64,000 nt of DNA from the NCBI GenBank assembly GCA_963851045.1, contig CAWKNC010000002.1, forward strand, positions 620,001 to 684,000. The letters run 5' to 3'. This document shows positions 38,124 to 47,021 of the stretch, in pieces. Numbering within the stretch: the first letter of the stretch is position 1; each line of letters opens with the position of its first letter. A program made the translations under genes and the position numbers. Below the pieces are notes generated by a model. It was not told where the DNA came from. It was given only the letters and a program-made list of their open reading frames with translations, and did not search any database. Source of the DNA: WHSW01 sp963851045. GTDB taxonomy: Bacteria > Actinomycetota > Thermoleophilia > Solirubrobacterales > 70-9.

Positions 38124-41100
38124 ATGTCCGGGATCGCTGTCGAGAACCCGGCGACCGGCGCGACAATCGCGACGGTCCCGGCGCTTGGGCCCGACGAGGT
38201 CACGGGGCTGGTTGGGGCTGCGCGGGCAGCGCAGCCGGCCTGGGAGGCGCTCGGCTTCGAAGGCCGGGCCGAGGTTCTGCTCAACGCTCGCCGCTGGATG
38301 GTCGCCAACGCAGAACGTGTTGTCACCACGATCGTCGGCGAGACCGGAAAGACCGTCGACGAGACGCAGCTGTTCGAGCTCTCCTACGGCCTCAACGCGC
38401 TCGAGTTCTGGGCGAAGAATGCACCGGGATATCTCGCCGACGAGGAGGTCGAGTCGGCCTCGCCGCTGGTCCGCGGCCGGCGGATGGTCGTCCGCTACGC
38501 ACCGGTCGGAGTCGTCGGGGTGATCGGCCCGTGGAACTACCCGCTGATCAACTCCTTCGGCGACTGTATCCCGGCGCTCGCGGCCGGTAACGCGGTCGTC
38601 TTGAAACCGTCTGAGGTAACGCCACTGACGTCGCTTCTGATGGCGGAGATGCTCGCCGACAGCGGAACTCCGGCTGGAGTCTTCTCGGTCGCGACGGGCC
38701 GGGGCGAGACCGGCTCTGCGCTGGTCGACGCCGTCGACTTCATCATGTTCACCGGGTCGCTTGCGACCGGCAAGAAGGTGATGGCGCAGGCGGCGCAGAC
38801 GTTGACGCCCGTGAGCCTCGAGCTCGGCGGCAAGGACCCGATGATCGTCTGCGCCGACGCCGATCTCGAGCGTGCGACCAACGCCGCGGTCACCTACGGA
38901 GCCAACAATGCGGGCCAGGTCTGCATCTCGGTCGAGCGCATCTACGTCGAAGCGCCGATCTACGACAAGTTCGTCGAGAGGCTGAGCGAGAAGGTGCGAG
39001 CGCTGCGGCAGGGCCCGCCCGGCGTCGCCGGCTCGGTTGACGTCGGCGCCGTCATCTTTCCGCCGCAGGTCGACCTGATCGCGGCACACGTGGCCGATGC
39101 GGTCGAGAAGGGTGCGACGGTTGTGACCGGGGGCAAGCTCGCCGAGGGCCCGGGTCGCTTCTTCGAGCCGACGGTCCTCACCGGGGTTGATCACACGATG
39201 CGGGCCATGACGGAGGAGACGTTCGGGCCGACGCTGCCGGTGATGCGCGTCGATGACGTCGACCAGGCGGTGGCGCTCGCAAACGACGGTCCGTACGGAT
39301 TGCAGGCATCGGTATGGACTCGCGACCACGTTCGCGGCGAGGAGATCGCCCGCCGCGTCGAGGCGGGCTCCGTCTGCGTCAACGACGCACAGGTCAACTA
39401 CGCCGCGCTTGAGTTGCCCATGGGCGGCTGGAAGGAGTCTGGCCTGGGATCGCGCCACGGGGCCGGCGGCATTCGCAAATACACGCGCCAGCAATCGATC
39501 CTGGTGACGCCGGGCTACGCACCGTCTCGCGACCCCCACCACTTCCCCTACAGCGCTGAGGCGAGCGCGGCGATGGGTGAGGCCTTCGCGCTCCTGGCGA
39601 CGAGCGATCTCTTCTCCGATGCGCAGCGGGCAACGCTGACCGCGCTTTGCGACACGTTCATCCCGTCGCTGGATCCGCCCGCCGGCGAGACCGACGAGCA
39701 TGGGTTCTGGGCGCGGGCCGCGTCGCACGCTGCGATCCCCGAGGGCGTCGAGATCGCACTGCTTCAGGCGGAGCTTCTCGACGAGCAGATCGAGGGGCTG
39801 CGAGCCCTGCTCGACGCGCTTGCCGCCAATGGAATGGCCGCCGCGACGCCTGGCGAGCTGCGCGAGCAGATCGTGCTCGGCTTCAGCGAACAGGGTCCCG
39901 AGGTCCTCGCTGGAATCACCACGTTTCGCAATCTCGCCAACACGCTCTTCTACGCCCTTCCCGATCTCGGGACCGGCCGCAATCCGAGCTGGGACGCAAT
40001 CGGATACCCGGGCCCGGTCTCGCCGCCACCCGACCGCCCACGGCCGCTCGAGATGCACCGGCCCGAAGGAGCCGAGGAGGTCATCGAGGCCGACGTGTGC
40101 GTCGTCGGTTCCGGCGCGGGCGGCGGGGTGATCGCTGCTGAGCTTGCCGCTGCCGGCAAGTCGGTTTGCGTGCTCGAGATGGGCGGCTATCACGACGATC
40201 GCGACTTCGACCAGCTCGAGCTCTCCGCCTATCAACGCCTCTACCTCAACGGAGGTCCGTTTCCGAGCGCGGAGGGGCAGGTGGGGATCGTCGCCGGCAC
40301 CGGCGTTGGTGGCGGAACCGTCGTCAACTGGACCAACTGTCTGCGCACGCACGACTGGGTTCGCGCCGAATGGGCGCGCGAGCATGGGCTCGAGGGACTC
40401 GACCAACAGGAATTCGACGCCCATCTCGACGCCGTCTGGGAGCGACTCGGCGTCAATGCCGACTGCTCCGATCTCTCCGGACCGCACCTGCGGCTGCAGG
40501 AGGCCTGCGAGAAGCTCGGCTACGACTTCCGCCGGATCACGCGAAATGCCGACCCGGCGACCTACGAGCCCACGTCGGCTGCCTACATGGGCTTCGGCGA
40601 TCAGTCGGGATCGAAGCAATCGACGGCAAAGACCTATCTGGTTGACGCCCAGCGCGATGGCGCGACGATCATCAGCGACTGCCGAGTTGAGCGGGTCCTG
40701 ATCGAAGATGGGCGCGCGGCCGGCGTCGAGGCGGTTTACAGCGATCCCGAGCAGGCGGCGAACGGCGGCGGCTCACCGACGCGGGTGATCGTCCGTGCCC
40801 CTGTCGTTGTTGTCGCGTGCGGCTCCATCGAGTCGCCGGCGCTGCTGCTGCGCTCGGGAATCGGCGGTCCGGCAGTCGGCGATTATCTGCGACTGCATCC
40901 GACTGCGGCGGTCACGGCCCTTTACGACGAACCCCAGAACTGGAACTGGGGGCCGCCTCAGTCCGCTCTTTCGCACGAGTTCGCCGACGTCGGTGACGGC
41001 CACGGTTACCTGATCGAGTCCGCCCAGGCGACGACCGGTCTGTTTGCTGGTGCGGTGCCGTGGAAATCCGGCGCCGACCACAAGCGGCTGATGCGCGAGT

Positions 41101-41588
41101 GGGACCACGCTTCGCCACTGATCAGCCTTCTGCGCGAGCGCGGGCATGGGCGCGTCGTCATCGACGCGGACGGCAATGCCGTCACCAACTACCCGGTCGT
41201 CAACGAGCTCGACGTACGCGACATCCGCGCCGGGGTCGAGACGCTCGTGCGAATGCATGAGGCTGCGGGCGCAAAGGAGATCGTCGGCACGGCGCGCAAG
41301 GCGTCGAGCTGGAGCCGCGGTGACGATCTCGAGGCGTTCATCGCCGAGCTCAACGCGCAGGCGATTCAGCCGCGCGACTTCCTGCTGTTCTCAGCGCATC
41401 AGATGGGAACCTGCCGGATGGGGTCGGACCCCCAGACATCGGTGGCTGGCCCTCGCGGCGAGCTTCACGACACGCCGGGAGTTTGGGTCGGCGACGCGAG
41501 TGCGTTTCCGAGCGCGTCGGGCACGAACCCGATGCTCACGATCATGGCGCTGGCGCGGCGCACGGCACACGCGATCGCCAGCGCCTAG
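38124..41588 (+). CDS. Aldehyde dehydrogenase-GMC alcohol oxidase fusion (bifunctional alcohol to acid)
   Basis: An 1154-aa fusion. Residues 1-460 are a complete NAD(P)-dependent aldehyde dehydrogenase: GPWNYP (Asn138), LELGGKDP (Glu233), NNAGQVCIS (Cys267) and EETFGPTLPV. A linker-like helical region (about 475-640) resembles the N-terminal part of long-chain fatty alcohol oxidases. From about 655 a GMC flavoprotein follows: VCVVGSGAGGGVIAAELA for FAD, GTGVGGGTVVNWTN, and the C-terminal active site SAHQMGTCRMG (His) with GTNPMLTIMA (Asn). Together they could oxidise a fatty or other alcohol to aldehyde and then acid in one protein. No internal stop, frameshift or second ribosome site is seen. 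Confidence 0.92.
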   Translation: MSGIAVENPATGATIATVPALGPDEVTGLVGAARAAQPAWEALGFEGRAEVLLNARRWMVANAERVVTTIVGETGKTVDETQLFELSYGLNALEFWAKNAPGYLADEEVESASPLVRGRRMVVRYAPVGVVGVIGPWNYPLINSFGDCIPALAAGNAVVLKPSEVTPLTSLLMAEMLADSGTPAGVFSVATGRGETGSALVDAVDFIMFTGSLATGKKVMAQAAQTLTPVSLELGGKDPMIVCADADLERATNAAVTYGANNAGQVCISVERIYVEAPIYDKFVERLSEKVRALRQGPPGVAGSVDVGAVIFPPQVDLIAAHVADAVEKGATVVTGGKLAEGPGRFFEPTVLTGVDHTMRAMTEETFGPTLPVMRVDDVDQAVALANDGPYGLQASVWTRDHVRGEEIARRVEAGSVCVNDAQVNYAALELPMGGWKESGLGSRHGAGGIRKYTRQQSILVTPGYAPSRDPHHFPYSAEASAAMGEAFALLATSDLFSDAQRATLTALCDTFIPSLDPPAGETDEHGFWARAASHAAIPEGVEIALLQAELLDEQIEGLRALLDALAANGMAAATPGELREQIVLGFSEQGPEVLAGITTFRNLANTLFYALPDLGTGRNPSWDAIGYPGPVSPPPDRPRPLEMHRPEGAEEVIEADVCVVGSGAGGGVIAAELAAAGKSVCVLEMGGYHDDRDFDQLELSAYQRLYLNGGPFPSAEGQVGIVAGTGVGGGTVVNWTNCLRTHDWVRAEWAREHGLEGLDQQEFDAHLDAVWERLGVNADCSDLSGPHLRLQEACEKLGYDFRRITRNADPATYEPTSAAYMGFGDQSGSKQSTAKTYLVDAQRDGATIISDCRVERVLIEDGRAAGVEAVYSDPEQAANGGGSPTRVIVRAPVVVVACGSIESPALLLRSGIGGPAVGDYLRLHPTAAVTALYDEPQNWNWGPPQSALSHEFADVGDGHGYLIESAQATTGLFAGAVPWKSGADHKRLMREWDHASPLISLLRERGHGRVVIDADGNAVTNYPVVNELDVRDIRAGVETLVRMHEAAGAKEIVGTARKASSWSRGDDLEAFIAELNAQAIQPRDFLLFSAHQMGTCRMGSDPQTSVAGPRGELHDTPGVWVGDASAFPSASGTNPMLTIMALARRTAHAIASA

Positions 41589-41590
41589 GC

Positions 41591-42604
41591 GTGTCCGACC
41601 GCAAGCTCACAGTTGCCGTAACCGGGCCCACCGGCGATGTCGGCCGAGCGGCGATTCGAGCGCTCGAGTCGCGGCCAGAGGTCGGCCGAATCATCGGCAT
41701 GGCGCGGCGGCCGTTCGACCCCTCCGAGCACGGCTGGACGCGGACCGAGTACCGGCAGGGCGACATCCTCGAGCGAGCTTCGGTGGATGCCCTCGTCGCT
41801 GATGCCGACGTCGTCGTCCATCTCGCGTTCATCATCTTCGGCGACCACGACGAGGCGCACGAGATCAATCTCAAGGGCTCGCGCAACGTCTTCGAGGCCG
41901 CACGTGATGCCGGGGCCAAGCGGCTCGTTTACACATCATCGGTTGCGGCCTACGGCTTTCACGACGACAACCCCGAGCTGCTCACGGAGGACGTCGCGCC
42001 GCGCGGCTCCGAGGGCTTTTATTACTCGGCGCACAAGGCGGAGCTCGAGTCGTTGCTGAGCGAGACGCTGGCGAGCTCGTCGACCGCCGCCTACGTCCTG
42101 CGCCCGTGCATCGTCGCGGGCGCTGACGCTCTGACCCTTGTGACGATGATGACCTCGCCCGCCGGACTCGGCACGGTGATCGACCCGCTACGCAAGGCGC
42201 TCGAGCGCCTTCCGGTCGTCCGCCCGGTGCTTCCCGATCCCGGGGTGCCGCTGCAGCTCGTGCACACAGAGGATGTCGCCAAGGCGATCGCGGCGGCGAC
42301 GACGGGGGAGGGACCTCCCGGTATCTACAACCTCGCGGCGCCTGACGCCCTGACGATCTCCGACATCGCGCGCGAGCTCGGCTGGACCGCCATCCCCGTC
42401 CCGCGCGCGGCGATCACCGCCGCCGCGGCGGCGATCGAGCGAGCCCCGCTGACTCCGGCCATCGCGGAGTGGGTCAACACCCTCCGGGTCCCGGTCTTGA
42501 TGGATCCGACCAAAGCTCAGCGCGAGCTGGGGATCGACTGGATCTCGGGCGCGAAGACACTGACCGAGACCGTCGCCTCAGCGCGCGCGAAGGGTGAGAT
42601 CTGA
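41591..42604 (+). CDS. NAD-dependent epimerase/dehydratase (extended SDR)
   Basis: A 337-aa protein from GTG 41591, 2 bp after the fusion gene stop. The cofactor motif is VAVTGPTGDVGRAAI. The catalytic set is VYTSSVAAYG followed by YYSAHKAELE (YxxxK), as in extended SDRs. RPCIVAGAD and VHTEDVAKAI complete the epimerase pattern. The substrate may be a nucleotide sugar or a lipid-linked carbonyl, and its tight coupling with the alcohol oxidase fusion favours a shared pathway. Near its stop is an opposing 29-aa gene. Confidence 0.87.
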   Translation: MSDRKLTVAVTGPTGDVGRAAIRALESRPEVGRIIGMARRPFDPSEHGWTRTEYRQGDILERASVDALVADADVVVHLAFIIFGDHDEAHEINLKGSRNVFEAARDAGAKRLVYTSSVAAYGFHDDNPELLTEDVAPRGSEGFYYSAHKAELESLLSETLASSSTAAYVLRPCIVAGADALTLVTMMTSPAGLGTVIDPLRKALERLPVVRPVLPDPGVPLQLVHTEDVAKAIAAATTGEGPPGIYNLAAPDALTISDIARELGWTAIPVPRAAITAAAAAIERAPLTPAIAEWVNTLRVPVLMDPTKAQRELGIDWISGAKTLTETVASARAKGEI

Positions 42605-42608
42605 GTCG

Positions 42609-42698
42609 CTACGCCAGTAGCGTCACGATCAGTGCGATGAGCAGTACCAGGCCCATCACGCTGAAGGCCAGACGGAAGTCTTTGCTCCCTTGGTCCAT
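42609..42698 (-). CDS. 29-aa single-helix membrane peptide
   Basis: ATG 42696-42698 is preceded by GAGGAGAG at an ideal distance. The frame encodes 29 residues: a short charged start (MDQGSKDFRLAF) and then one continuous hydrophobic helix to the stop (VMGLVLLIALIVTLLA). Composition and ribosome site make it a convincing small membrane protein despite its size. It is opposite to and just after the epimerase gene and faces the 75-aa membrane protein at 42779. The function is unknown. Confidence 0.6.
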   Translation of the reverse strand: MDQGSKDFRLAFSVMGLVLLIALIVTLLA

Positions 42699-42778
42699 CG
42701 AGCTCTCCTCGTGTTAGACGACGCGATGAAAACTACCTCTTGGCGGCGGTCGTGCAACCTGGGGTTAAGCTCTAGGCG

Positions 42779-43006
42779 ATGAACCGCTCAGATCCATCCA
42801 GACTGGTGATCCTCGGCGTGATCCTCGCGTTTGCCCTGCTCATCGGAGCCGTCTGGGCGAGCGGGGTCAGCGTTGCGACCGGCCTCGCGTTGACCGGCGG
42901 CATCCTCCTCATAGGCATCGCGGTGGTTGCGATGGTCAGCCCCGAGCTGCGCGATCGCGGCCGCGTGGACGACCAGCGCGACCGCATGAAGCAGCACACG
43001 CCCTGA
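42779..43006 (+). CDS. Small two-helix membrane protein
   Basis: A 75-aa protein with two hydrophobic segments (about residues 8-28 and 31-53) joined by a short Gly/Ser turn, and a charged C-terminal tail (ELRDRGRVDDQRDRMKQH). This hairpin layout predicts both ends on the cytoplasmic side. I do not recognise a family. It is divergent from the 29-aa peptide gene, 80 bp apart, and convergent with the large unknown gene ending at 43029. Confidence 0.65.
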   Translation: MNRSDPSRLVILGVILAFALLIGAVWASGVSVATGLALTGGILLIGIAVVAMVSPELRDRGRVDDQRDRMKQHTP

Positions 43007-43028
43007 GCCGTCGCAACGTCGGACGCGA

Positions 43029-44387
43029 CTAGACGACCGCGACGCGCGCGATGGTTGTCAGCGACTGGTAGTAGACATCGCGACCGAACCCGGGGGCGTT
43101 GAAGAGAAACGCCTGGGAGGGGGAGGGGATCTCGGCGCGCACCTTCTCGGCCCCGGTGTCGAGATCGAGGATCGCGAGGGCGTCGCTACCGGTGCGAAGG
43201 GAGGCGCGGCGGGCCGCCGGCCAGCGCGCGAGAAGCTGTCCGCTCGTGCGGGTGATCGGGCGCACGCCCCGGCTCCGCATCCAGGCCGCGTCGCGCCAGT
43301 CGCAGACCACAAGCTCGCGAGTGTCTGGGTAGACGATCAGGTGGCCGGCGTGGGCGAGTCCGTCGCGCTGCCAGAGGTCGACGAGGTCGTCGCCCTCCAG
43401 ACGCCACGCGCGGACGACCGCATTGCCGGCGTCATAGGCGACGACCACGCCCTGCTCGGGATCCCATGCGGGCGGATTCGACTCGGTTCCATAGGGCATG
43501 CCGCTGATCTCGACCGAGCGAACGCTCGCGTCGTCATCGCGACGGGCCCACCAGAGGCGCACCGGGCTCGCGTCCATGCCGCTGCCGACCATCGTGCGAT
43601 CGGTGTGGTTGCGCCCGTTGTCCATCCAGAGCACGTGCTCGTCGGTGATCACCGGATCCCAGCCGTATCCGCGCTCGGGGGCCGGCCCGTAGCGCGGGCG
43701 CCACTTGTCATCGACGACAAGCTGGCCGGCGTCGCGGTCCAGGCGCAGTTGATAGATCACCGTCGAGCCGACAGCGATCACCGCTTCGCCGTCGCTGGCC
43801 AGCCTTGCAACGCAGGGCTCCTCGACGCGCAGGGCGGGCGCAACCGCCAGCATGGTCTCCGGGTCGAGCACCGAGAAGGTCGATGGTTCGCGACCGGCCG
43901 GGGCATCGCAGTCCTTCATCACGAGCTCCCCGGTGTCGAGCACGACGAACGAGTTGTGCGGGCGGGGGACCGGGAGGCGATGCGACGCGAGAACCTCGAG
44001 GTCGGAGCTCAGCCGGTGCGCCCAGCGCCCGAAGACCATGTGGACGTCGCCGTTGGCATGCGCCGCGATCCCGCCCGGCCAGTAGGCGCCGCCGGGCAGG
44101 CGCGGAGTGGCGGCGAGCGTCTCGAGAGAGTTCGGATCGAGCCGCTCGACCCAGCCCTCGACCGGGGTTGATTGCGCGCCGCGAAGGGGAATGTCGTGGC
44201 GCAACGCGTAGAGCTCCCCCGGCTCGCGGCGCACCAACAGGTCGGTGGCGAAGGCATCGCGCACGGCGGCGACCTCGAGCCGCTCACCGGCTTGGATGTC
44301 GAGTCCCGCCAGGCCCTCGGGGCATCCGCGGCGACGCGGCCCGCCGTCCTCACAGGTCCACGGCTGCGGCCAGTACGCGCCGCTCAT
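43029..44387 (-). CDS. Unknown 452-aa protein, probable beta-propeller
   Basis: There is no signal peptide or membrane helix. The N-terminus has two CxDGGxxxxGC-like Cys. The rest is a succession of short strands with repeated patterns such as GGIAAHANGDVHMVFGRW, NSFVVLDTGELVMKDC, ARLASDGEAVIAVGS, DPVITDEHVLWMDNG, AHAGHLIVYPDTRELVVCDW and TGSDALAILDLDTGAEKV. These fit about six or seven propeller blades. No enzymatic motif is recognised. It overlaps the DUF1330 gene by 4 nt, which in turn overlaps the TetR gene, so the three form one coupled operon. Confidence 0.75.
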   Translation of the reverse strand: MSGAYWPQPWTCEDGGPRRRGCPEGLAGLDIQAGERLEVAAVRDAFATDLLVRREPGELYALRHDIPLRGAQSTPVEGWVERLDPNSLETLAATPRLPGGAYWPGGIAAHANGDVHMVFGRWAHRLSSDLEVLASHRLPVPRPHNSFVVLDTGELVMKDCDAPAGREPSTFSVLDPETMLAVAPALRVEEPCVARLASDGEAVIAVGSTVIYQLRLDRDAGQLVVDDKWRPRYGPAPERGYGWDPVITDEHVLWMDNGRNHTDRTMVGSGMDASPVRLWWARRDDDASVRSVEISGMPYGTESNPPAWDPEQGVVVAYDAGNAVVRAWRLEGDDLVDLWQRDGLAHAGHLIVYPDTRELVVCDWRDAAWMRSRGVRPITRTSGQLLARWPAARRASLRTGSDALAILDLDTGAEKVRAEIPSPSQAFLFNAPGFGRDVYYQSLTTIARVAVV

Positions 44388-44761
44388 GCCCAGGTGGCCT
44401 GCGGACCCGTCTCACAGAGCACGAGCGTCGCCCGCTCGAGCCCGTCGGCGCGCTCCGCGCGAACCTCGGCGATCCGTGGATCGGCAACGAGAGACAAGAA
44501 CGCGGCGACGTTCGGGTAGCGGACCGCGATCACCTCGTCCCAGCGCTCGTCCGGTTCGCCGACGACCGTGCGTTCGCCGGGCGTGTACCAGAGGACCGAT
44601 CCGCCGACGTCGCCGAGAACCTCGAAGGCGACCGCGGCGTAGCGCTGGTAGCTGTCACGGTCGCGATAGCGGTTGAGGTTGAGCATCACGAACGGCTTGT
44701 CGTTCGGTCCACCGGCAACCTCGGCAAGTTCGGCGAGCATCTCCTCGGTCGGTTCGATCAC
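44384..44761 (-). CDS. DUF1330 (dimeric alpha/beta barrel) protein
   Basis: A 125-aa protein with the ferredoxin-like fold of DUF1330/EthD relatives: FVMLNLNRYRDRDSYQRYAAVAF, GSVLWYTPGERTVVG, WDEVIAVRYPNVAAFLSLVADPRI. Homologues are small dimers of unknown or heme/ligand-binding function. It is coupled by ATGA overlaps on both sides, to the TetR gene upstream and the propeller-like gene downstream. Confidence 0.82.
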   Translation of the reverse strand: MIEPTEEMLAELAEVAGGPNDKPFVMLNLNRYRDRDSYQRYAAVAFEVLGDVGGSVLWYTPGERTVVGEPDERWDEVIAVRYPNVAAFLSLVADPRIAEVRAERADGLERATLVLCETGPQATWA

Positions 44762-45369
44762 GAGCCGTTCACTCTCACCGCTACGACCGCGAGCCAGATC
44801 TCGCTGAGAGTGCGCACGGCGGTCTCCTCGCTGACCCGAGGCTCACCGCCGAAAGCGTCTCTCAGGTAGTTCTCGTTGAGCAGGTTCAGCGCACGAGCGG
44901 TCTCGTCGTAATCGGCGACCGGGCTTGCGCCGGCAGCCACTGCGTCGCGAAGCGAGAGCGCGACCAGCTCGTCGAACCGGCGTCGGATCTCGTCCTGTCC
45001 CTCGGCGATGCGCTTGTCGTCGGCGGTTGCCTCGGCAACGGCGCGCAGGACCGGACCGTGGCGGCGATAGACGACCACGGCGGCGGCCAGCGCGTCGCGG
45101 ATGCTCTCGGCATCGAAGGCTTCCCGGCCCTGCGCCAGCTTCTCCTGTGCGGCGTAGAGCTCTTCGATCGCCTCGCGCCCAGCTCGCAGCAGGACGTCGC
45201 CGAGGTCGTCGAAGTGTCGGTAGAAGAGCGTTCGGCCGATTCCGGCGCGACTCATGACCTCATCAACGGTTAGAGAGGCATAGGAGCGCTCGCGAACAAG
45301 CTCGGAGGCCGCGTCGACGATCCGGCGCCGACTCTCCTCGCGGCTTTGTCGGACCTTCGTCTGAGCCAT
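44758..45369 (-). CDS. TetR family transcriptional regulator of the sulfatase/DUF1330 divergon
   Basis: A 203-aa regulator starting MAQTKVRQSREESRRRI at 45367-45369. A longer frame upstream would cross the operator and is not used. The N-terminal HTH is at about residues 15-60 (RERSYASLTVDEVMSRAGIGRTLFYRHFDDL). The ligand-binding half is not assignable. It is followed by DUF1330 and the propeller-like gene in one overlapping operon, and is divergent from the sulfatase gene at 45411. The shared 41-bp gap contains two ACAC-GTGT palindromes, probably its operators. Confidence 0.9.
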   Translation of the reverse strand: MAQTKVRQSREESRRRIVDAASELVRERSYASLTVDEVMSRAGIGRTLFYRHFDDLGDVLLRAGREAIEELYAAQEKLAQGREAFDAESIRDALAAAVVVYRRHGPVLRAVAEATADDKRIAEGQDEIRRRFDELVALSLRDAVAAGASPVADYDETARALNLLNENYLRDAFGGEPRVSEETAVRTLSEIWLAVVAVRVNGS

Positions 45370-45372
45370 GAG

Positions 45373-45398
45373 TTGACACAGTGTGACACAGAGTGTTA
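45373..45398. promoter_or_regulatory. Divergent promoter/operator between tetR and sulfatase
   Basis: Two nine- to eleven-base palindromes, ACACAGTGT (45376-45384) and ACACAGAGTGT (45386-45396), repeat with a TGACACAG core at 10-bp spacing, one helical turn. TTGACA (45373-45378) is followed at 17 bp by TTACCG, a weak -35/-10 pair pointing to the sulfatase. A TetR dimer bound here would cover both promoters. Confidence 0.6.
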
Positions 45399-45410
45399 CC
45401 GTCGCGGCCG

Positions 45411-47021
45411 ATGAGATCGAAGCTCGCGATCGCCGCGGTCGCAACCATCACCGTGGCGCTCGCCGCCACGGCACAGGCCAGGCCCGATTCCGCTGCCCGC
45501 GATGGGCGGCCGAACATCCTCGTCGTCATGACCGACGACATGTCGTTGGCCGACCTCGAGCTGATGCCCAATGTTCAGAGGCTGCTCGTCCGCAAGGGCA
45601 CGACGTTCACCAACGCGGTCGACTCGTTCCCGTTGTGCTGCCCCGCGCGCGCGACGTTCATCACCGGCCAGTACGCGCACAACCACGGTGTCGAGGGGAA
45701 CTTCGCGCCATTCGGGTGGTACGGGATGAAAAAGCGCGGAAACATCCTCCCGGCGTGGCTGGACGATGCGGGCTACACGACCGCGCTTATCGGCAAGTGG
45801 CTCAACGGTTACGGCGCCCGCGACGCCCACGGCGAGGTCCCCAAGGGTTTCGATATCTGGCGCGGCCTGCTCGACGTCTCGGCCTACGACTACTTCAACT
45901 TCGTCATGAACATCGACGGCAGGCTCAGGTCCTGGGGTGACGCCGAGTTCGCGATGAACCTCGTCAAGTTCGCGATCATCCAGGTCGATGACCAACCCGA
46001 CTCACTTGCGTCGATCGTCGCCAAGCTCGAGGAGCTCTTCGGCCCGCGGCCCTTCACATACTGGGGAGCCGAGAAAAGGCGCGACTACTCCCCCGACGTC
46101 ACCGGGCGGATCACCAAGGACCTCGTCCGCGCCGAGCGCAAGTCGGACGATCCGTTCTTCATCTGGTGGGCGCCGGCAGCCCCGCATCGCGAGGACGTCG
46201 CGTCGACGCTGATGGGCCGGCCGGGGCCGGATCCGCGCCCGCCGCCGCGTTACGCCAAGCGCAGTACCCGCTACACGTTGCCGCGACCGCCGAACTTCAA
46301 CGAGGCCGATACCACTGACAAGTCCGCCAACTTCCAGGAGAAGGCGCAACCTCTGTCCGAGGAGGACATCGCGCAGCTCGAACTCGACTACCAGGGGCGC
46401 ATCGGCTCATTGCTCGCGGTCGACGACCACGTCGCCAAGCTGGTCAAGACCCTGCGCCGGACCGACCAGCTCGACAACACGACGATCATGTTCGTATCCG
46501 ACAACGGATGGCTGCATGGCGAGCACCGCATCCCCGGTGACAAGTTCCTCCCCTACGAGGAGTCCCTGCGCGTCCCGCTCGTGATGCGAGGGCCGGGGAT
46601 TCCAAAGGGCCAGTCGATCGACCGCCAGGTCGGCAATATCGACTTCGCACCGACCCTCGTCGACATCGCCAACGCAACCGCCGGCCGGACCATGGACGGC
46701 ATCTCTCTCGTGCCGGCGATTCAGGACCCCAAGCGCCTTCCCAAGCGCGCGATCGAGCTCGAGGCATTGCGTCCTCTCTTCGTCGGCGACATCCCTGTCA
46801 ACGGCTGGGACCGCCCGTACACCGGAGTGCGAACCGAGCGCTACACGTACGTGGTCTGGACGGACACCGGCGAGATCGAGTTCTACGATCGCAAGACCGA
46901 TCCATACCAGCTCGAAAACCGTGCCGACGACGCTACCTACGCAGCCGTCATGCAGCGCCTCGCGGCGAAACTCCGCAGGCTCAAGGACTGCGAGGGTGCC
47001 GCTTGCGACGTCAAGCCCTGA
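45411..47021 (+). CDS. Exported type I sulfatase
   Basis: A 536-aa protein with a signal peptide ending around AQARP. The core of the alkaline-phosphatase-fold sulfatases is present: metal-binding NILVVMTDD, the CxPxR maturation motif CCPAR (Cys76, to become formylglycine) in CCPARATFITGQYAHNHG, GKWLNGY, and the second metal site SDNGWLHGEHR. It hydrolyses sulfate esters outside the membrane. A formylglycine-generating enzyme is not in this window. It overlaps the next gene by 19 nt and is probably controlled by the divergent TetR. It is similar in layout to the sulfatase at 55090. Confidence 0.92.
   Translation: MRSKLAIAAVATITVALAATAQARPDSAARDGRPNILVVMTDDMSLADLELMPNVQRLLVRKGTTFTNAVDSFPLCCPARATFITGQYAHNHGVEGNFAPFGWYGMKKRGNILPAWLDDAGYTTALIGKWLNGYGARDAHGEVPKGFDIWRGLLDVSAYDYFNFVMNIDGRLRSWGDAEFAMNLVKFAIIQVDDQPDSLASIVAKLEELFGPRPFTYWGAEKRRDYSPDVTGRITKDLVRAERKSDDPFFIWWAPAAPHREDVASTLMGRPGPDPRPPPRYAKRSTRYTLPRPPNFNEADTTDKSANFQEKAQPLSEEDIAQLELDYQGRIGSLLAVDDHVAKLVKTLRRTDQLDNTTIMFVSDNGWLHGEHRIPGDKFLPYEESLRVPLVMRGPGIPKGQSIDRQVGNIDFAPTLVDIANATAGRTMDGISLVPAIQDPKRLPKRAIELEALRPLFVGDIPVNGWDRPYTGVRTERYTYVVWTDTGEIEFYDRKTDPYQLENRADDATYAAVMQRLAAKLRRLKDCEGAACDVKP

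Noticed and set aside
36151..40619. Long open frames on the minus strand (over 600 and 900 codons) opposite the phosphoesterase, RDD and ALDH-GMC genes
   Set aside because: They are rich in Arg, Gly and Pro, match no family, and lie antisense to well-conserved proteins. They are a side effect of high GC at third codon positions.
45393..45410. GTG 45393 as the sulfatase start
   Set aside because: It lies within the operator palindromes. ATG 45411 begins directly with the basic residues of the signal peptide.
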